Source of the DNA: CAZAGT01 sp964484515
Lineage (GTDB): Bacteria > Desulfobacterota > DSM-4660 > Desulfatiglandales > HGW-15
Direction: 5' to 3'
Length of the DNA: 19,090 nucleotides
NCBI GenBank assembly: GCA_964484515.1
Contig: CAZAGT010000057.1
Location: forward strand, 1 to 19,090
How positions within the stretch are numbered: the first letter of the stretch is position 1; the number at the start of each line of letters is the position of its first letter. Below, one piece after another: positions 1-6,343 of the stretch. The translations under genes and the position numbers were made by a program. The notes below the pieces were generated by a model. It saw only the letters and a program-made list of their open reading frames with translations. It was not told where the DNA came from and did no database searches.

Positions 1-198
1 ATGCGCCAAGGCTGTCAGTCCGGCCTATTCCGCGGAGGCCCTCCGGCCGCCTCGGATAGCGCCTTATGCGGAGACATCGCACTCAATTCCTCGTTTTTGA
101 AAAGAGACCCCCATGGCCGGGCGATAAAGTATCATAGACCTCATTTCATGACGTTTCATAGGAGAGACTCGATCACGAAATCTGCTAGGGGTGCGCTG

Positions 199-453
199 AT
201 GGAAAGGCCTACCAATCCAACCTGGGATCATTTCAAGATTCTCCTGTTTGTCCTCTTCTTGATCGAGTTGGTGCTTCTTTCGATGGCGCTCATTTTTGGT
301 CGCTTGCTGGGATACGGGGCGACCCTCAGAGCGTGTCTTTGGCTGGGGATCATTGTAGCGGCATGTTACGCAACGTTGGTTTCAGCCAATGTCCTGATAA
401 CCCTATCTCATAAGTTGTTCATAGGCCTCAAGCGACGTCATAGCCATGACTGA
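199..453 (+). CDS. Small two-helix membrane protein, function unknown
   Basis: I do not recognise this 84-residue protein. It has two long hydrophobic stretches, at about residues 11-33 (rich in Leu, Phe, Val, Ile) and 41-63 (Ala, Cys, Leu, Val rich). The short N-terminus is polar and the C-terminus is basic (KRRHSHD), so it is probably an inner-membrane hairpin with both ends in the cytoplasm. The reading frame stays open upstream to base 1. I chose the ATG at 199 because AGGGG (187-191) sits seven bases before it, and the upstream translation is Arg/Pro/Gly-rich and looks non-coding. It points towards the oppositely oriented metallo-hydrolase with a 48-bp gap, so the two genes are convergent and not co-transcribed. 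The function is open. Confidence 0.6.
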   Translation: MERPTNPTWDHFKILLFVLFLIELVLLSMALIFGRLLGYGATLRACLWLGIIVAACYATLVSANVLITLSHKLFIGLKRRHSHD

Positions 454-501
454 GCCAGGGCGAGAGTGGTGTGCCCCGAGAGAAAGAGCCACCGGCGATC
501 C

Positions 502-1290
502 TCACCCGTTCATCGTACAAAGATCCTCGATGTTGAGGCGATCGCCGGGCTCGGGCAGGAGGGCGTGGAGAGGCTTTAACCCGGCCAGTCTTTGCCGTAC
601 TTCCGTCGCTCTTGAGCGCCGTACCTCTCTGTTCATGTGGACGAGGGCCAGGGCCTTGGCCTCAAGTTCGAGTGCGAAATCGATGCAGAGATTTACGCTT
701 CCATGACCTGCATGTAACTCATCTAATCCGAAGGCCTCGTGGACGATCACCTCGCATTCCGCAGCAAGGGTCCTTGTGGCATCCGTTGGGCCACCATCTC
801 CACTGTAAAAGACTGACCCCCGATCGTGGTCAAGGCGGAGGGCCAAGCATGGACTGGAATGGCCGTTCTCGGCAAATGCCCACCGGAGTTCCAATAACTG
901 AAGGTCCTTGCCGGGTGTGACTTCTAGGAATTCGATCTCGAAGCCCAGTTTCGGTCGAAAATGGGGATACGCCAGGTCGAGTGCGGCAATTGCTTTGTCT
1001 TTGATTCCATTTTGTCCGATGATGAAAAGGGGCCGCTTCCTTCCTTCCTCCCAAAAGCGCAGCAATAGGAGGGGCAAGCCAAAGAAGTGATCTCCATGGA
1101 AGTGGGAGATCCAAACGGCGTCCAGCTCCAGGGGGTCAGGGGATTCACGCCAAAAGGCATGAGCGGCCGTAAAGCCGCAGTCGAGGAGTACTTGGCGTTT
1201 GACCTCTTCTGTGTCGGTCAAAAGCAGCAGCGACGTGTTACCCAACGTCTCATCAAAGGCTTCGCCAACACCCGCAAAGATCACGTGCAT
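502..1290 (-). CDS. Metallo-beta-lactamase fold hydrolase, RNase Z-like
   Basis: This 262-residue cytoplasmic protein has the full metal-ligand set of the MBL superfamily. HFHGDH is at 63-68, a further His at 144 (ENGHSS), the bridging Asp at 165 in YSGDGG, and a late His at 218 (LVHMN). The HAGHGS segment near 193-197 and the overall spacing resemble the RNase Z/ElaC branch, where such enzymes act as tRNA 3' endonucleases or phosphodiesterases. There is no obvious inserted flexible arm (exosite) as in true RNase Z, so a generic phosphodiesterase or hydrolase is equally possible. The start is supported by AGGAGATAG just upstream on the minus strand. It reads out of the repeat-bearing gap at 1291-1819. 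The fold is near certain; the substrate is not. Confidence 0.85.
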   Translation of the reverse strand: MHVIFAGVGEAFDETLGNTSLLLLTDTEEVKRQVLLDCGFTAAHAFWRESPDPLELDAVWISHFHGDHFFGLPLLLLRFWEEGRKRPLFIIGQNGIKDKAIAALDLAYPHFRPKLGFEIEFLEVTPGKDLQLLELRWAFAENGHSSPCLALRLDHDRGSVFYSGDGGPTDATRTLAAECEVIVHEAFGLDELHAGHGSVNLCIDFALELEAKALALVHMNREVRRSRATEVRQRLAGLKPLHALLPEPGDRLNIEDLCTMNG

Positions 1291-1344
1291 AACCTATCTC
1301 CTGAGAATCATGGTTCATCGCCGTGTCTCTTCAAAATAGAATCT

Positions 1345-1412
1345 TCACCACGGAGACACAGGGGACACAGAGATAAGGCTTTTGTTTGTCGGGAGATACC
1401 GACAAACAAAAG
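1345..1412 (+). repeat. Palindromic interspersed repeat, copy 1
   Basis: A CAC/CACAG-rich head (CACCACGGAGACACAGGGG onward) is followed by a perfect 14-bp inverted repeat. The arm CTTTTGTTTGTCGG (1379-1392) pairs with CCGACAAACAAAAG (1399-1412) across the six-base loop GAGATA. The same architecture recurs in reverse orientation at 1530-1606. I recall similar CACCACGGAG-type sequences being scattered through genomes of environmental bacteria, but copy number cannot be judged from one window. Confidence 0.8.
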
Positions 1413-1529
1413 AACGCTATCCAAAGACCTATGCATTTGACGCATCATGCCCAAGTGTTTTGCTCACCCGGGATCTTCAGGATTCGGCCTACGGAGAATG
1501 CCATGCCGTGTTCTTGATTTGAGGCACTC

Positions 1530-1606
1530 TTTTCGTCCAACGGTATCTCCCGATGGACGAAAACATAGCTCTCCCTCTCTGTGCGCTCCGTGGCTCTGTG
1601 GTGAAC
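1530..1606 (-). repeat. Palindromic interspersed repeat, copy 2 (inverted)
   Basis: Read on the minus strand it starts with CACCACAGAGCCACGGAGCG and then carries a hairpin with arms at 1530-1543 and 1550-1563. The pairing is 13 of 14, with one A/A mismatch at 1540/1553. The loop is again GAGATA on the minus strand. The loop and inner CGG/CCG pairs match copy 1, while several outer stem bases differ on both sides and still pair. Confidence 0.78.
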
Positions 1607-1782
1607 CTGATTTTGAAAAAGGCGAATTTTCGTCGAAAACCCCAATCACATCAATGCAATCCAGAAATAATTCTGATCTTTGTTAGAAAGAAATGGTTTC
1701 ATAGCGCTTGTCGAAGAAGCATAACGCAGTCCCGAAAAAAAACCAATCAGAGAGCAGGGTCGCTCGATCCGCGCAACGGAGA

Positions 1783-1812
1783 TTGAGCCTCTTCGCTCAT
1801 ATAGGGTACAAT
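1783..1812 (+). promoter_or_regulatory. Candidate sigma-70 promoter for the Nudix gene
   Basis: TTGAGC (1783-1788) and TACAAT (1807-1812) are separated by 18 bases. Transcription would begin at about 1819, essentially at the GTG start at 1820. The message would then be leaderless, or translation would start downstream, for example at TTG 1859. This is a motif match only. Confidence 0.4.
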
Positions 1813-1819
1813 GGTATAG

Positions 1820-2689
1820 GTGGTTCACATTAGGTTCGGAGTCGAAAGGTGTGAAGGGTTGAAGAACGCAGCGATACTCATAGAAGATCAGGCGGCCCTG
1901 AAAGAACGTATCTCCCGTGTGCTGTATGAAAGGAGTCGCCGTGAATCGGTTTCTGAAAATGGGGCCTCTAGCTCCGCCGCAGACTCCGCGGTGTTGTTTC
2001 TCTTAGGGCCGCGCGTCACAGGAAAGGACGGCCCGCCGGAGCCGTGCGTTGTTCTCAACAAGAGATCCAGCAAGGTAAGACAGCCGGGGGACCTTTGTTT
2101 CCCCGGCGGCAGAGTCGCACCTCGTCTGGACCTTTGGTTATCAAAGCTCCTGAGATTCCCCTTTTCGCATATTGTTTGCCGACCTGAGCGACATAGAGGG
2201 CAGCCGGTGAGGCCCGAAGATTCACGCCAGCTCTTGCTTCTCGCAACCAGCTTACGGGAGAGCATGGAAGAGATGCGACTGAATCCACTGGGGATCACCT
2301 TTCTCGGTCCTTTGCCGCCGCAAAGACTCGCCATGTTCCGCCGCGTCATTTATCCGATGGTCGGCTGGATTGGGTGGCAGAGAAGGTTCTTCCCTAACTG
2401 GGAAGTAGAGAAGATCGTTTCAATTCCATTGCGGAGCCTGCTGAAAGAAAGCCATTATGCCTGTTATCGGCTGCAAATGGTTTCGAATCACATGACAGAG
2501 GACGAGGTGCGGGACTTCCCGTGTTTTGTTCATCGTGACGATGATGAGCAGGAAGTGCTGTGGGGAGCAACCTATCGTATCGTGACGGACTTTCTCGAGA
2601 TCGTCTACGGCTTCTTTCCGCCGGATGTCGAATCGTTGCCTGTAGTGCATGGAACCCTGGGAAGAAACTATCTGACTGGCGAGGAATAA
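1820..2689 (+). CDS. Nudix hydrolase, CoA-pyrophosphatase-like, with enlarged Nudix box
   Basis: This 289-residue protein would hydrolyse a nucleoside-diphosphate-linked compound, most like the CoA/NADH pyrophosphatase branch. Visible features are an N-terminal LKERISRVL helix, a QPGDLCFPGGR segment (89-98), the RESMEE part of the Nudix box (146-151) and a late LWGATYRIV strand (247-255) typical of CoA-type members. In the usual box the glycine pair and REXXEE lie about 16-20 residues apart. Here they lie nearly 50 apart because of an insert rich in Leu, Phe, Arg and Pro at about 100-130. The start is uncertain. GTG 1820 gives the longest form but sits almost on the predicted transcription start; TTG 1859, with GAAAGG (1844-1849) upstream, is a good alternative. 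The next gene follows after 42 bp or less, so the two are probably co-transcribed. Confidence 0.82.
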   Translation: MVHIRFGVERCEGLKNAAILIEDQAALKERISRVLYERSRRESVSENGASSSAADSAVLFLLGPRVTGKDGPPEPCVVLNKRSSKVRQPGDLCFPGGRVAPRLDLWLSKLLRFPFSHIVCRPERHRGQPVRPEDSRQLLLLATSLRESMEEMRLNPLGITFLGPLPPQRLAMFRRVIYPMVGWIGWQRRFFPNWEVEKIVSIPLRSLLKESHYACYRLQMVSNHMTEDEVRDFPCFVHRDDDEQEVLWGATYRIVTDFLEIVYGFFPPDVESLPVVHGTLGRNYLTGEE

Positions 2690-2731
2690 GGCGAGAGCTT
2701 GCTGCAAACGCTCAAGCCGGGTCAGAATGAC

Positions 2732-3196
2732 ATGAAACAGGAAAAGGAAAAGACACCGATCTCGATCCGGAGATTCGAGACCGGCGATATCGACGCCGTC
2801 CTTGAGATCGAGAAAGAGGCGTTTCCGAAATCAGCCTATTCAAAAGAGGTGCTTTTGACCTACGCTCGGATGCTGCCTGATTCCTTTAGACTGGCTGAAC
2901 TTGCGCACGAGATTGCCGGCTACATTATCTATGAGTCGAGCGGTCACGTCCTTTCCATGGCGGTCAAGCCGGCACGCCGCAAGATGGGCCTGGGGAGCGC
3001 TCTCCTGATACATGCGCGTGAGCGTGCGGAAGGGAGAGTGTGGCTCGAGGTTCGTTCGAAAAACCTCTCCGCGATTGCTTTCTATCGCAAGGCGGGAATG
3101 GAGATCACAAGCAGGGTGTCGGGGTATTACGGCGACGATGACGCGCTGATCATGGCTGCAGGGCCGTGCTCTGAAAAGATTTCCCCGGATCTTTGA
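2732..3196 (+). CDS. GNAT N-acetyltransferase, RimI-like
   Basis: This 154-residue GNAT enzyme would transfer an acetyl group from acetyl-CoA, possibly to a protein N-terminus. The fold begins with SIRRFETGDIDAVLEIEKEAF (11-31), where the DIDAVLEIE pattern is typical of RimI-like proteins. The acetyl-CoA pyrophosphate loop is ARRKMGLGSALL (81-92), matching R/Q-x-x-G-x-G/A. LEVRSKNLSAIAFYRKAGM (95-123 region) and YYGDDDALIM (131-141) are also characteristic of the RimI group. I chose the ATG at 2732; the frame extends to a TTG at 2699 but the extra residues are not family-like. Its last 47 bases overlap the end of the oppositely oriented lipoprotein gene. The true substrate (ribosomal protein S18 for RimI) cannot be assigned from sequence. 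Confidence 0.85.
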   Translation: MKQEKEKTPISIRRFETGDIDAVLEIEKEAFPKSAYSKEVLLTYARMLPDSFRLAELAHEIAGYIIYESSGHVLSMAVKPARRKMGLGSALLIHARERAEGRVWLEVRSKNLSAIAFYRKAGMEITSRVSGYYGDDDALIMAAGPCSEKISPDL

Positions 3197-3665
3197 GATC
3201 GAGAGTCCCTTTGTTCTCAAAGGGAACGGACGTGGCGGACGAACTGCCGGTAGCGACACGCAATGATCCTGTGATTCTGTAAGATAGTTGTTCTCGTTCC
3301 GGAAGTTTTAGGAAGCCCCTGACTAGGTTGATCATCGACGAATAGACCAAGATCGAGACCACGTCAGTCCCAAATGCCGGAATAGTTGCCGTGTCCCCTG
3401 AAACGCCGGAACCGAATTTCTGATCGTTTAACTCAAGGTCACATTCGATACCCTTGACGGTCAGCGGGAAATCATTGGGATTGACTATCCTGAGTTCGAC
3501 CTGAAACGCCGTTTCAAGCGGCTTTACGTCCTGGATGCGTAAGTCCGTGATGTTGACCCGCGGCGGTTTGATCGACTGCGTGACACCAGCACATCCCAAA
3601 CCCATCACAGCGGCGCTTACGATCAACGCCTGACGGACAAGTCCCGAATATACAAATCGAAACAT
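3150..3665 (-). CDS. LEA14/WHy-type lipoprotein
   Basis: This 171-residue exported protein has a hydrophobic signal segment (residues 8-22) ending at a cysteine in VMGLGCAG (Cys25), which looks like a somewhat relaxed lipobox. The mature part reads as a late-embryogenesis-abundant type 2 (WHy) beta-sandwich: ITDLRIQDVKPLETAFQVEL, a NPNDFPLTVKGIECDLELN core (NPN is a hallmark) and a C-terminal KGTLDL strand. Such lipoproteins occur widely in Proteobacteria; a general protective or envelope role is assumed, not proven. The ATG at 3665 follows GGAGGAGGGAACG, a very strong ribosome-binding site. It begins 22 bp after the stop of the upstream ABC ATPase gene, so the two probably form an operon. 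Its end overlaps the acetyltransferase gene by 47 bp, tail to tail. Confidence 0.8.
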   Translation of the reverse strand: MFRFVYSGLVRQALIVSAAVMGLGCAGVTQSIKPPRVNITDLRIQDVKPLETAFQVELRIVNPNDFPLTVKGIECDLELNDQKFGSGVSGDTATIPAFGTDVVSILVYSSMINLVRGFLKLPEREQLSYRITGSLRVATGSSSATSVPFENKGTLDLKDPGKSFQSTALQP

Positions 3666-3687
3666 CGTTCCCTCCTCCGGAATGCTC

Positions 3688-4737
3688 TTACATGCGAGGG
3701 GCGGCGGGATCCTGTTTGGCTGAGGAGACAAAGATGGTGATAGCTTCGGCCGGGATTTCAACCCCTAGTTCCTCTCCGACGATCAGGGCGAGGCCTTTCA
3801 GGCTATCGGCTGCCAGAAAGACATTCAGCGGGACGCCGATGTCCACAACCGCCCTAACGTGGCCCTGTTCGGCGGTCAACTGGGTAAGTCTTCCTTTGAA
3901 AAGGCTGCCGTCTGCACTAGCCTCTCGATCCTTCGAGAGACGAATCTCGAGTGGATTGATTGATAATTTCACCGGGCCTTTCTTCTCAGTATCAACCCGG
4001 ATCCGGATCTCATCCTGAATCAGGAAGAATTTTCTTTCCTCGTTATCCGTGATGATCCTGCCGCTGAAGATGTTCTCAAAGGTGGAAGGGACCAACCGGC
4101 CGTCGAAGAGCGAAACCACGCGCTGGGAGAGCCTTGCGGCCTGAATGTGGTCGTGCGTGGTGAAAATGATCGAAATGCCTTTTTGGGTATTTACGTCGGT
4201 GATGATGCGCTCGATGGCGATCTGGCTCTCCACGTCCACGTTGGCAGTGGGTTCGTCAAAGAATAACACCTTGGGTGAGCAAGCCAGGGCCCTCGCGATG
4301 GCGACACGGTGGGTCTCTCCGCCTGAGAGCTTGTGCGCTTCCGCATTTTGAAACTCCCGCATACCAACCAGGTCAAGGGCCTCCTCAATGATCCTGCGGC
4401 TTTCTTTCTCAGAGACACCTCTGACCCTCGGACCGAATTCAACGTTTTTATAGACGGTCGTTGTGAAGAGGACGGGATTCTGATGAACCATCACGATTTC
4501 CCGGCGCAGGGCCGTGAGGTCACTTCCGTTTCCGAATTGAACAGGTCGGTCGTTGTATCTGATGTCGCCCGTAATGGGCGGCACGAGCAGGGCTAGGATC
4601 TCCAAGAGAGTCGTCTTACCGCAGCCATTGGGGCCGAGAAGTGCGTAGACGAGGCCCCTTTCAAAGGAAAGCTCCGGTACATCCACGATTGTCCGACCAC
4701 CGAAGATCTGCTTGATGTTTCTAAGCTCGAAAAGCAT
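3688..4737 (-). CDS. tupC: Tungstate/molybdate-type ABC transporter ATP-binding protein
   Basis: This 349-residue ATPase would drive oxyanion import from the cytoplasmic face of an ABC importer. It shows the Walker A motif GPNGCGKTT (35-43), Q-loop HQNPV (85-89), signature LSGGE (137-141), Walker B VLFFDEP (157-163) and H-loop His195. DEPTANVDVESQ and IIFTTHDHIQAARLSQ are the wording I associate with TupC/WtpC tungstate importers. After residue about 235 comes a TOBE/Mop-like tail (VKLSINPLEIRLS, and RLTQLTAEQGHVRAVVDIG to the end), a domain used in this family to sense molybdate or tungstate. No permease gene (tupB) is adjacent. The next gene downstream is the LEA14-type lipoprotein. Two TupA-like binding proteins occur about 5 kb away, and a MosB-like storage gene is divergent upstream. 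The symbol is a family call; ModC or WtpC are alternatives. Confidence 0.8.
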   Translation of the reverse strand: MLFELRNIKQIFGGRTIVDVPELSFERGLVYALLGPNGCGKTTLLEILALLVPPITGDIRYNDRPVQFGNGSDLTALRREIVMVHQNPVLFTTTVYKNVEFGPRVRGVSEKESRRIIEEALDLVGMREFQNAEAHKLSGGETHRVAIARALACSPKVLFFDEPTANVDVESQIAIERIITDVNTQKGISIIFTTHDHIQAARLSQRVVSLFDGRLVPSTFENIFSGRIITDNEERKFFLIQDEIRIRVDTEKKGPVKLSINPLEIRLSKDREASADGSLFKGRLTQLTAEQGHVRAVVDIGVPLNVFLAADSLKGLALIVGEELGVEIPAEAITIFVSSAKQDPAAPRM

Positions 4738-4828
4738 TGGATCTTGCTCTACCCGTCATCCTTCCTTTGGCCACTCATAGCAGTATTGGGATGGGGAGTC
4801 CAGGGTCTATTCTGATGCCTCCTTTCTC

Positions 4829-4858
4829 TTGACGCCCAAACACGCTTTTTCCTATAGT
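4829..4858 (+). promoter_or_regulatory. Candidate sigma-70 promoter for the storage-protein gene
   Basis: TTGACG (4829-4834) and TATAGT (4853-4858) are 18 bases apart in the divergent gap between the ABC ATPase and the storage-protein gene. A transcript from about 4865 would carry a leader of roughly 145 bases containing the hairpin at 4894-4918. A weaker alternative, TTGATA (4920-4925) followed by TTAGGT (4943-4948), would exclude that hairpin. Confidence 0.45.
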
Positions 4859-4893
4859 CCCATTCAAACGGGCGTCAGAGCATTTCTTTGCTG

Positions 4894-4918
4894 CTCCCAG
4901 CATTGTGAAATGTGGGAG
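4894..4918 (+). promoter_or_regulatory. Leader hairpin with GNRA-type loop
   Basis: CTCCCA (4894-4899) pairs with TGGGAG (4913-4918) and CATT (4901-4904) with AATG (4909-4912). One G (4900) is bulged and the tetraloop is GTGA, a GNRA sequence. The ten pairs lie in the probable 5' leader of the MosB-like gene. No poly-T follows, so it is not a simple terminator. It may be part of a regulatory leader; I cannot match it to a known riboswitch from memory. Confidence 0.45.
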
Positions 4919-5009
4919 GTTGATACGCTACAATTCACGGATTTAGGTACAGCGAGGACTAAGTGTTTGCCGGCAGAACTGGTGAAAGGTCCGGAAAGGC
5001 GGTATTGAG

Positions 5010-5867
5010 ATGGCTAAGATCAAACGGGAGAGGGCACAGAAGGGCAGGCTGCACATCGACACGCCGCTTATGGGGGAATCCCTTGTCAGCAAGGCATTTC
5101 TCAAGCGGACGGAGGCAAAGGAGCACTTTCGGGTTCATCCTGATGTCAACGTCCTGAAGATCGGTGGACAGAGCCTGATGGACCGCGGCCGAAAAGCGAT
5201 CTTTCCGATTGTGGAAGCCCTGATCGAGGCCAAGGAGAAGTACAAGATGCTGATTATGACCGGCGGGGGAACCCGTGCCCGCCACGTCTACAACATCGGC
5301 ATCGACCTGGGTATGCCCACCGGCGTCCTCTCCAAGTTGGGGGACAAGGTCGCCTGGCAAAACGCCATGATGCTCACGCAGCTCCTGGCCAAGCACGGGG
5401 GAGCGAAGATCGGACACGGTGACGACCTGGAACAGCTGACGATGTACTGCCGGCTCGGATATATACCAATCACGGAAGGAATCCCCCCCTACGGGCTCTT
5501 TGAGCACCCGGCCGAGCAGGGATCGATCCCCCCCCATCGCACCGATTGTGGGGCCTTTCTACTGGCCGAAAACATTGGGGCGCGTTCCTTGATCTTTTTG
5601 AAGGATGAGACGGGTCTCTACGAGTGCGATCCCAAAAAGGTGAGGGCGTCGGAGCGGAAGAAGTTAAAGTTCTACGATCGGATCTCGGCGAGCGAGTTGC
5701 TCAAACTGGACCTCGATGACCTGATCATCGAGCGGCCGATTCTCACCTTTCTGCAAAGGGCCAAATGCCTCAAGGAGCTTCAAATCATCGACGCCCTGAG
5801 GCATCCGGAGCACATTTTGGCGGCCCTGGAAGGCAAACACGTCGGCACCATCATCTACCAAGGGTGA
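5010..5867 (+). CDS. mosB: MosB-type molybdenum/tungsten storage protein (amino-acid kinase fold)
   Basis: This 285-residue protein closely resembles the beta subunit of the Azotobacter vinelandii molybdenum storage protein, as I recall that sequence. Shared features are VLKIGGQSLMDRG (48-60), LIMTGGGTRARHVYNIG (81-97), GVLSKLG...QNAMMLTQLLAKHG (105-120), IPPHRTDCGAFLLAE (153-167), FLKDETGLYECDP (176-188) and HVGTIIY near the end. In that family the amino-acid-kinase fold hydrolyses ATP to pack polyoxomolybdate or polyoxotungstate clusters inside a cage. The His-rich PPYHHH cluster-binding stretch of MosA is replaced by PPYGLFEHP (139-147). No mosA neighbour exists here, so it may form a homo-oligomer. 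The ATG at 5010 follows a GGAAAGG stretch. The length is near the family norm (about 270-276). A uridylate-kinase-like role is the main alternative but less likely. Confidence 0.85.
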   Translation: MAKIKRERAQKGRLHIDTPLMGESLVSKAFLKRTEAKEHFRVHPDVNVLKIGGQSLMDRGRKAIFPIVEALIEAKEKYKMLIMTGGGTRARHVYNIGIDLGMPTGVLSKLGDKVAWQNAMMLTQLLAKHGGAKIGHGDDLEQLTMYCRLGYIPITEGIPPYGLFEHPAEQGSIPPHRTDCGAFLLAENIGARSLIFLKDETGLYECDPKKVRASERKKLKFYDRISASELLKLDLDDLIIERPILTFLQRAKCLKELQIIDALRHPEHILAALEGKHVGTIIYQG

Positions 5868-5912
5868 TGCCCGTCAGCCGGGCGGGAAGATGGTGCAATG
5901 CAATCCTGAAAC

Positions 5913-5948
5913 GGGGAGGGCCATCTTGGACGGCCCTCCCCTTATTTT
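5913..5948 (+). terminator. Rho-independent terminator after the storage-protein gene
   Basis: A perfect 10-bp stem, GGGGAGGGCC (5913-5922) with GGCCCTCCCC (5932-5941), closes a nine-base loop and is followed by TTATTTT. It lies 45 bp after the stop codon, which suggests the storage protein is transcribed as a single-gene unit. Confidence 0.85.
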
Positions 5949-6045
5949 CGACGCCCGCTCTTGCGGGTGTTTGCACGTCGCCGGCTTCTCTTCTTTCTTC
6001 TTCTTGCACTCATGCTCAACTCAATGCGTGGGTCGTGACGTCCGG

Positions 6046-6255
6046 TCAGGATTTCTTGCCGCTGCCGTCACCCTTATGTATGAGGTATACCACTTCGGCG
6101 CCCGCGGCATCCGCGATCTGTTCCAGTTCCTGTTTCCGAATGTGGTCGGTATAGATCTTGACGTCGCCGCCGCTCACGCCGACGACTCGAAAGCGGGGCT
6201 TCTTTTCGCCCTCGCCCATCTTGCGTCTCTCACGGACAAAGATTTTAGTGGCCAT
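6046..6255 (-). CDS. Small basic protein, divergent from padR, function unknown
   Basis: This 69-residue protein starts with ATG at 6255, preceded by AAAGGGGATCATC, a convincing ribosome-binding site. It opens with MATKIFVRERRKMGEGEKK, a basic segment. An alternating beta-strand pattern follows (PRFRVVGVSGGDVKIYTDHI), then a helix (RKQELEQIADAAG), a strand (AEVVYLIHKG) and a polar tail ending GSGKKS. It has no signal peptide, no membrane segment and no cysteine. The beta-beta-alpha-beta pattern suggests a small folded cytoplasmic protein; I do not know its family. It is divergent from the PadR regulator, sharing an 88-bp AT-rich intergenic region, so PadR may control it. It is convergent with the storage-protein gene, whose terminator lies just beyond its stop. 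Confidence 0.7.
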   Translation of the reverse strand: MATKIFVRERRKMGEGEKKPRFRVVGVSGGDVKIYTDHIRKQELEQIADAAGAEVVYLIHKGDGSGKKS

Positions 6256-6301
6256 GATGATCCCCTTTCTATACAATTTGTATTTTGATGATATAAAACT
6301 T

Positions 6302-6343
6302 TTGTCCTTAACAACGATATCAATATATATACTTTAAGGATAT
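6302..6343. promoter_or_regulatory. AT-rich divergent control region with candidate PadR operator
   Basis: The padR/small-protein gap holds two nested inverted repeats: TCCTTAA (6305-6311) with TTAAGGA (6334-6340), and ATATC (6317-6321) with GATAT (6339-6343). A run of TATATAT lies between them, and a TTGTCC element (6302-6307) could serve as a -35 box for padR. Palindromic ATATC/GATAT-like sites within their own promoters are common for PadR repressors. Assigning this site as the operator is inference. Confidence 0.45.

Larger units (their letters stand above)
1291..1819. other. Gene-free 529-bp gap holding an inverted repeat pair
   Basis: No convincing gene lies here; the short open frames translate into the repeat sequence. 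The gap contains two inverted copies of a roughly 70-bp element (1345-1412 and 1530-1606), AT-rich sequence at about 1610-1745, and a probable promoter for the Nudix gene near 1783-1812. The metallo-hydrolase start codon and its ribosome-binding site lie at the left edge. Confidence 0.7.

Noticed and set aside
446..706. Plus-strand open frame of 86 residues overlapping the metallo-hydrolase gene
   Set aside because: It lies opposite a gene with full MBL metal motifs, is Arg/Ser-rich and has no recognisable domain.
1291..1819. Possible CRISPR array or short genes in the repeat-rich gap
   Set aside because: There are only two copies, in opposite orientation with different spacing; the short frames simply translate the repeat.
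4963..5157. Plus-strand frame starting at a GTG before the storage-protein gene
   Set aside because: It overlaps the MosB-like start in another frame and has no family features.
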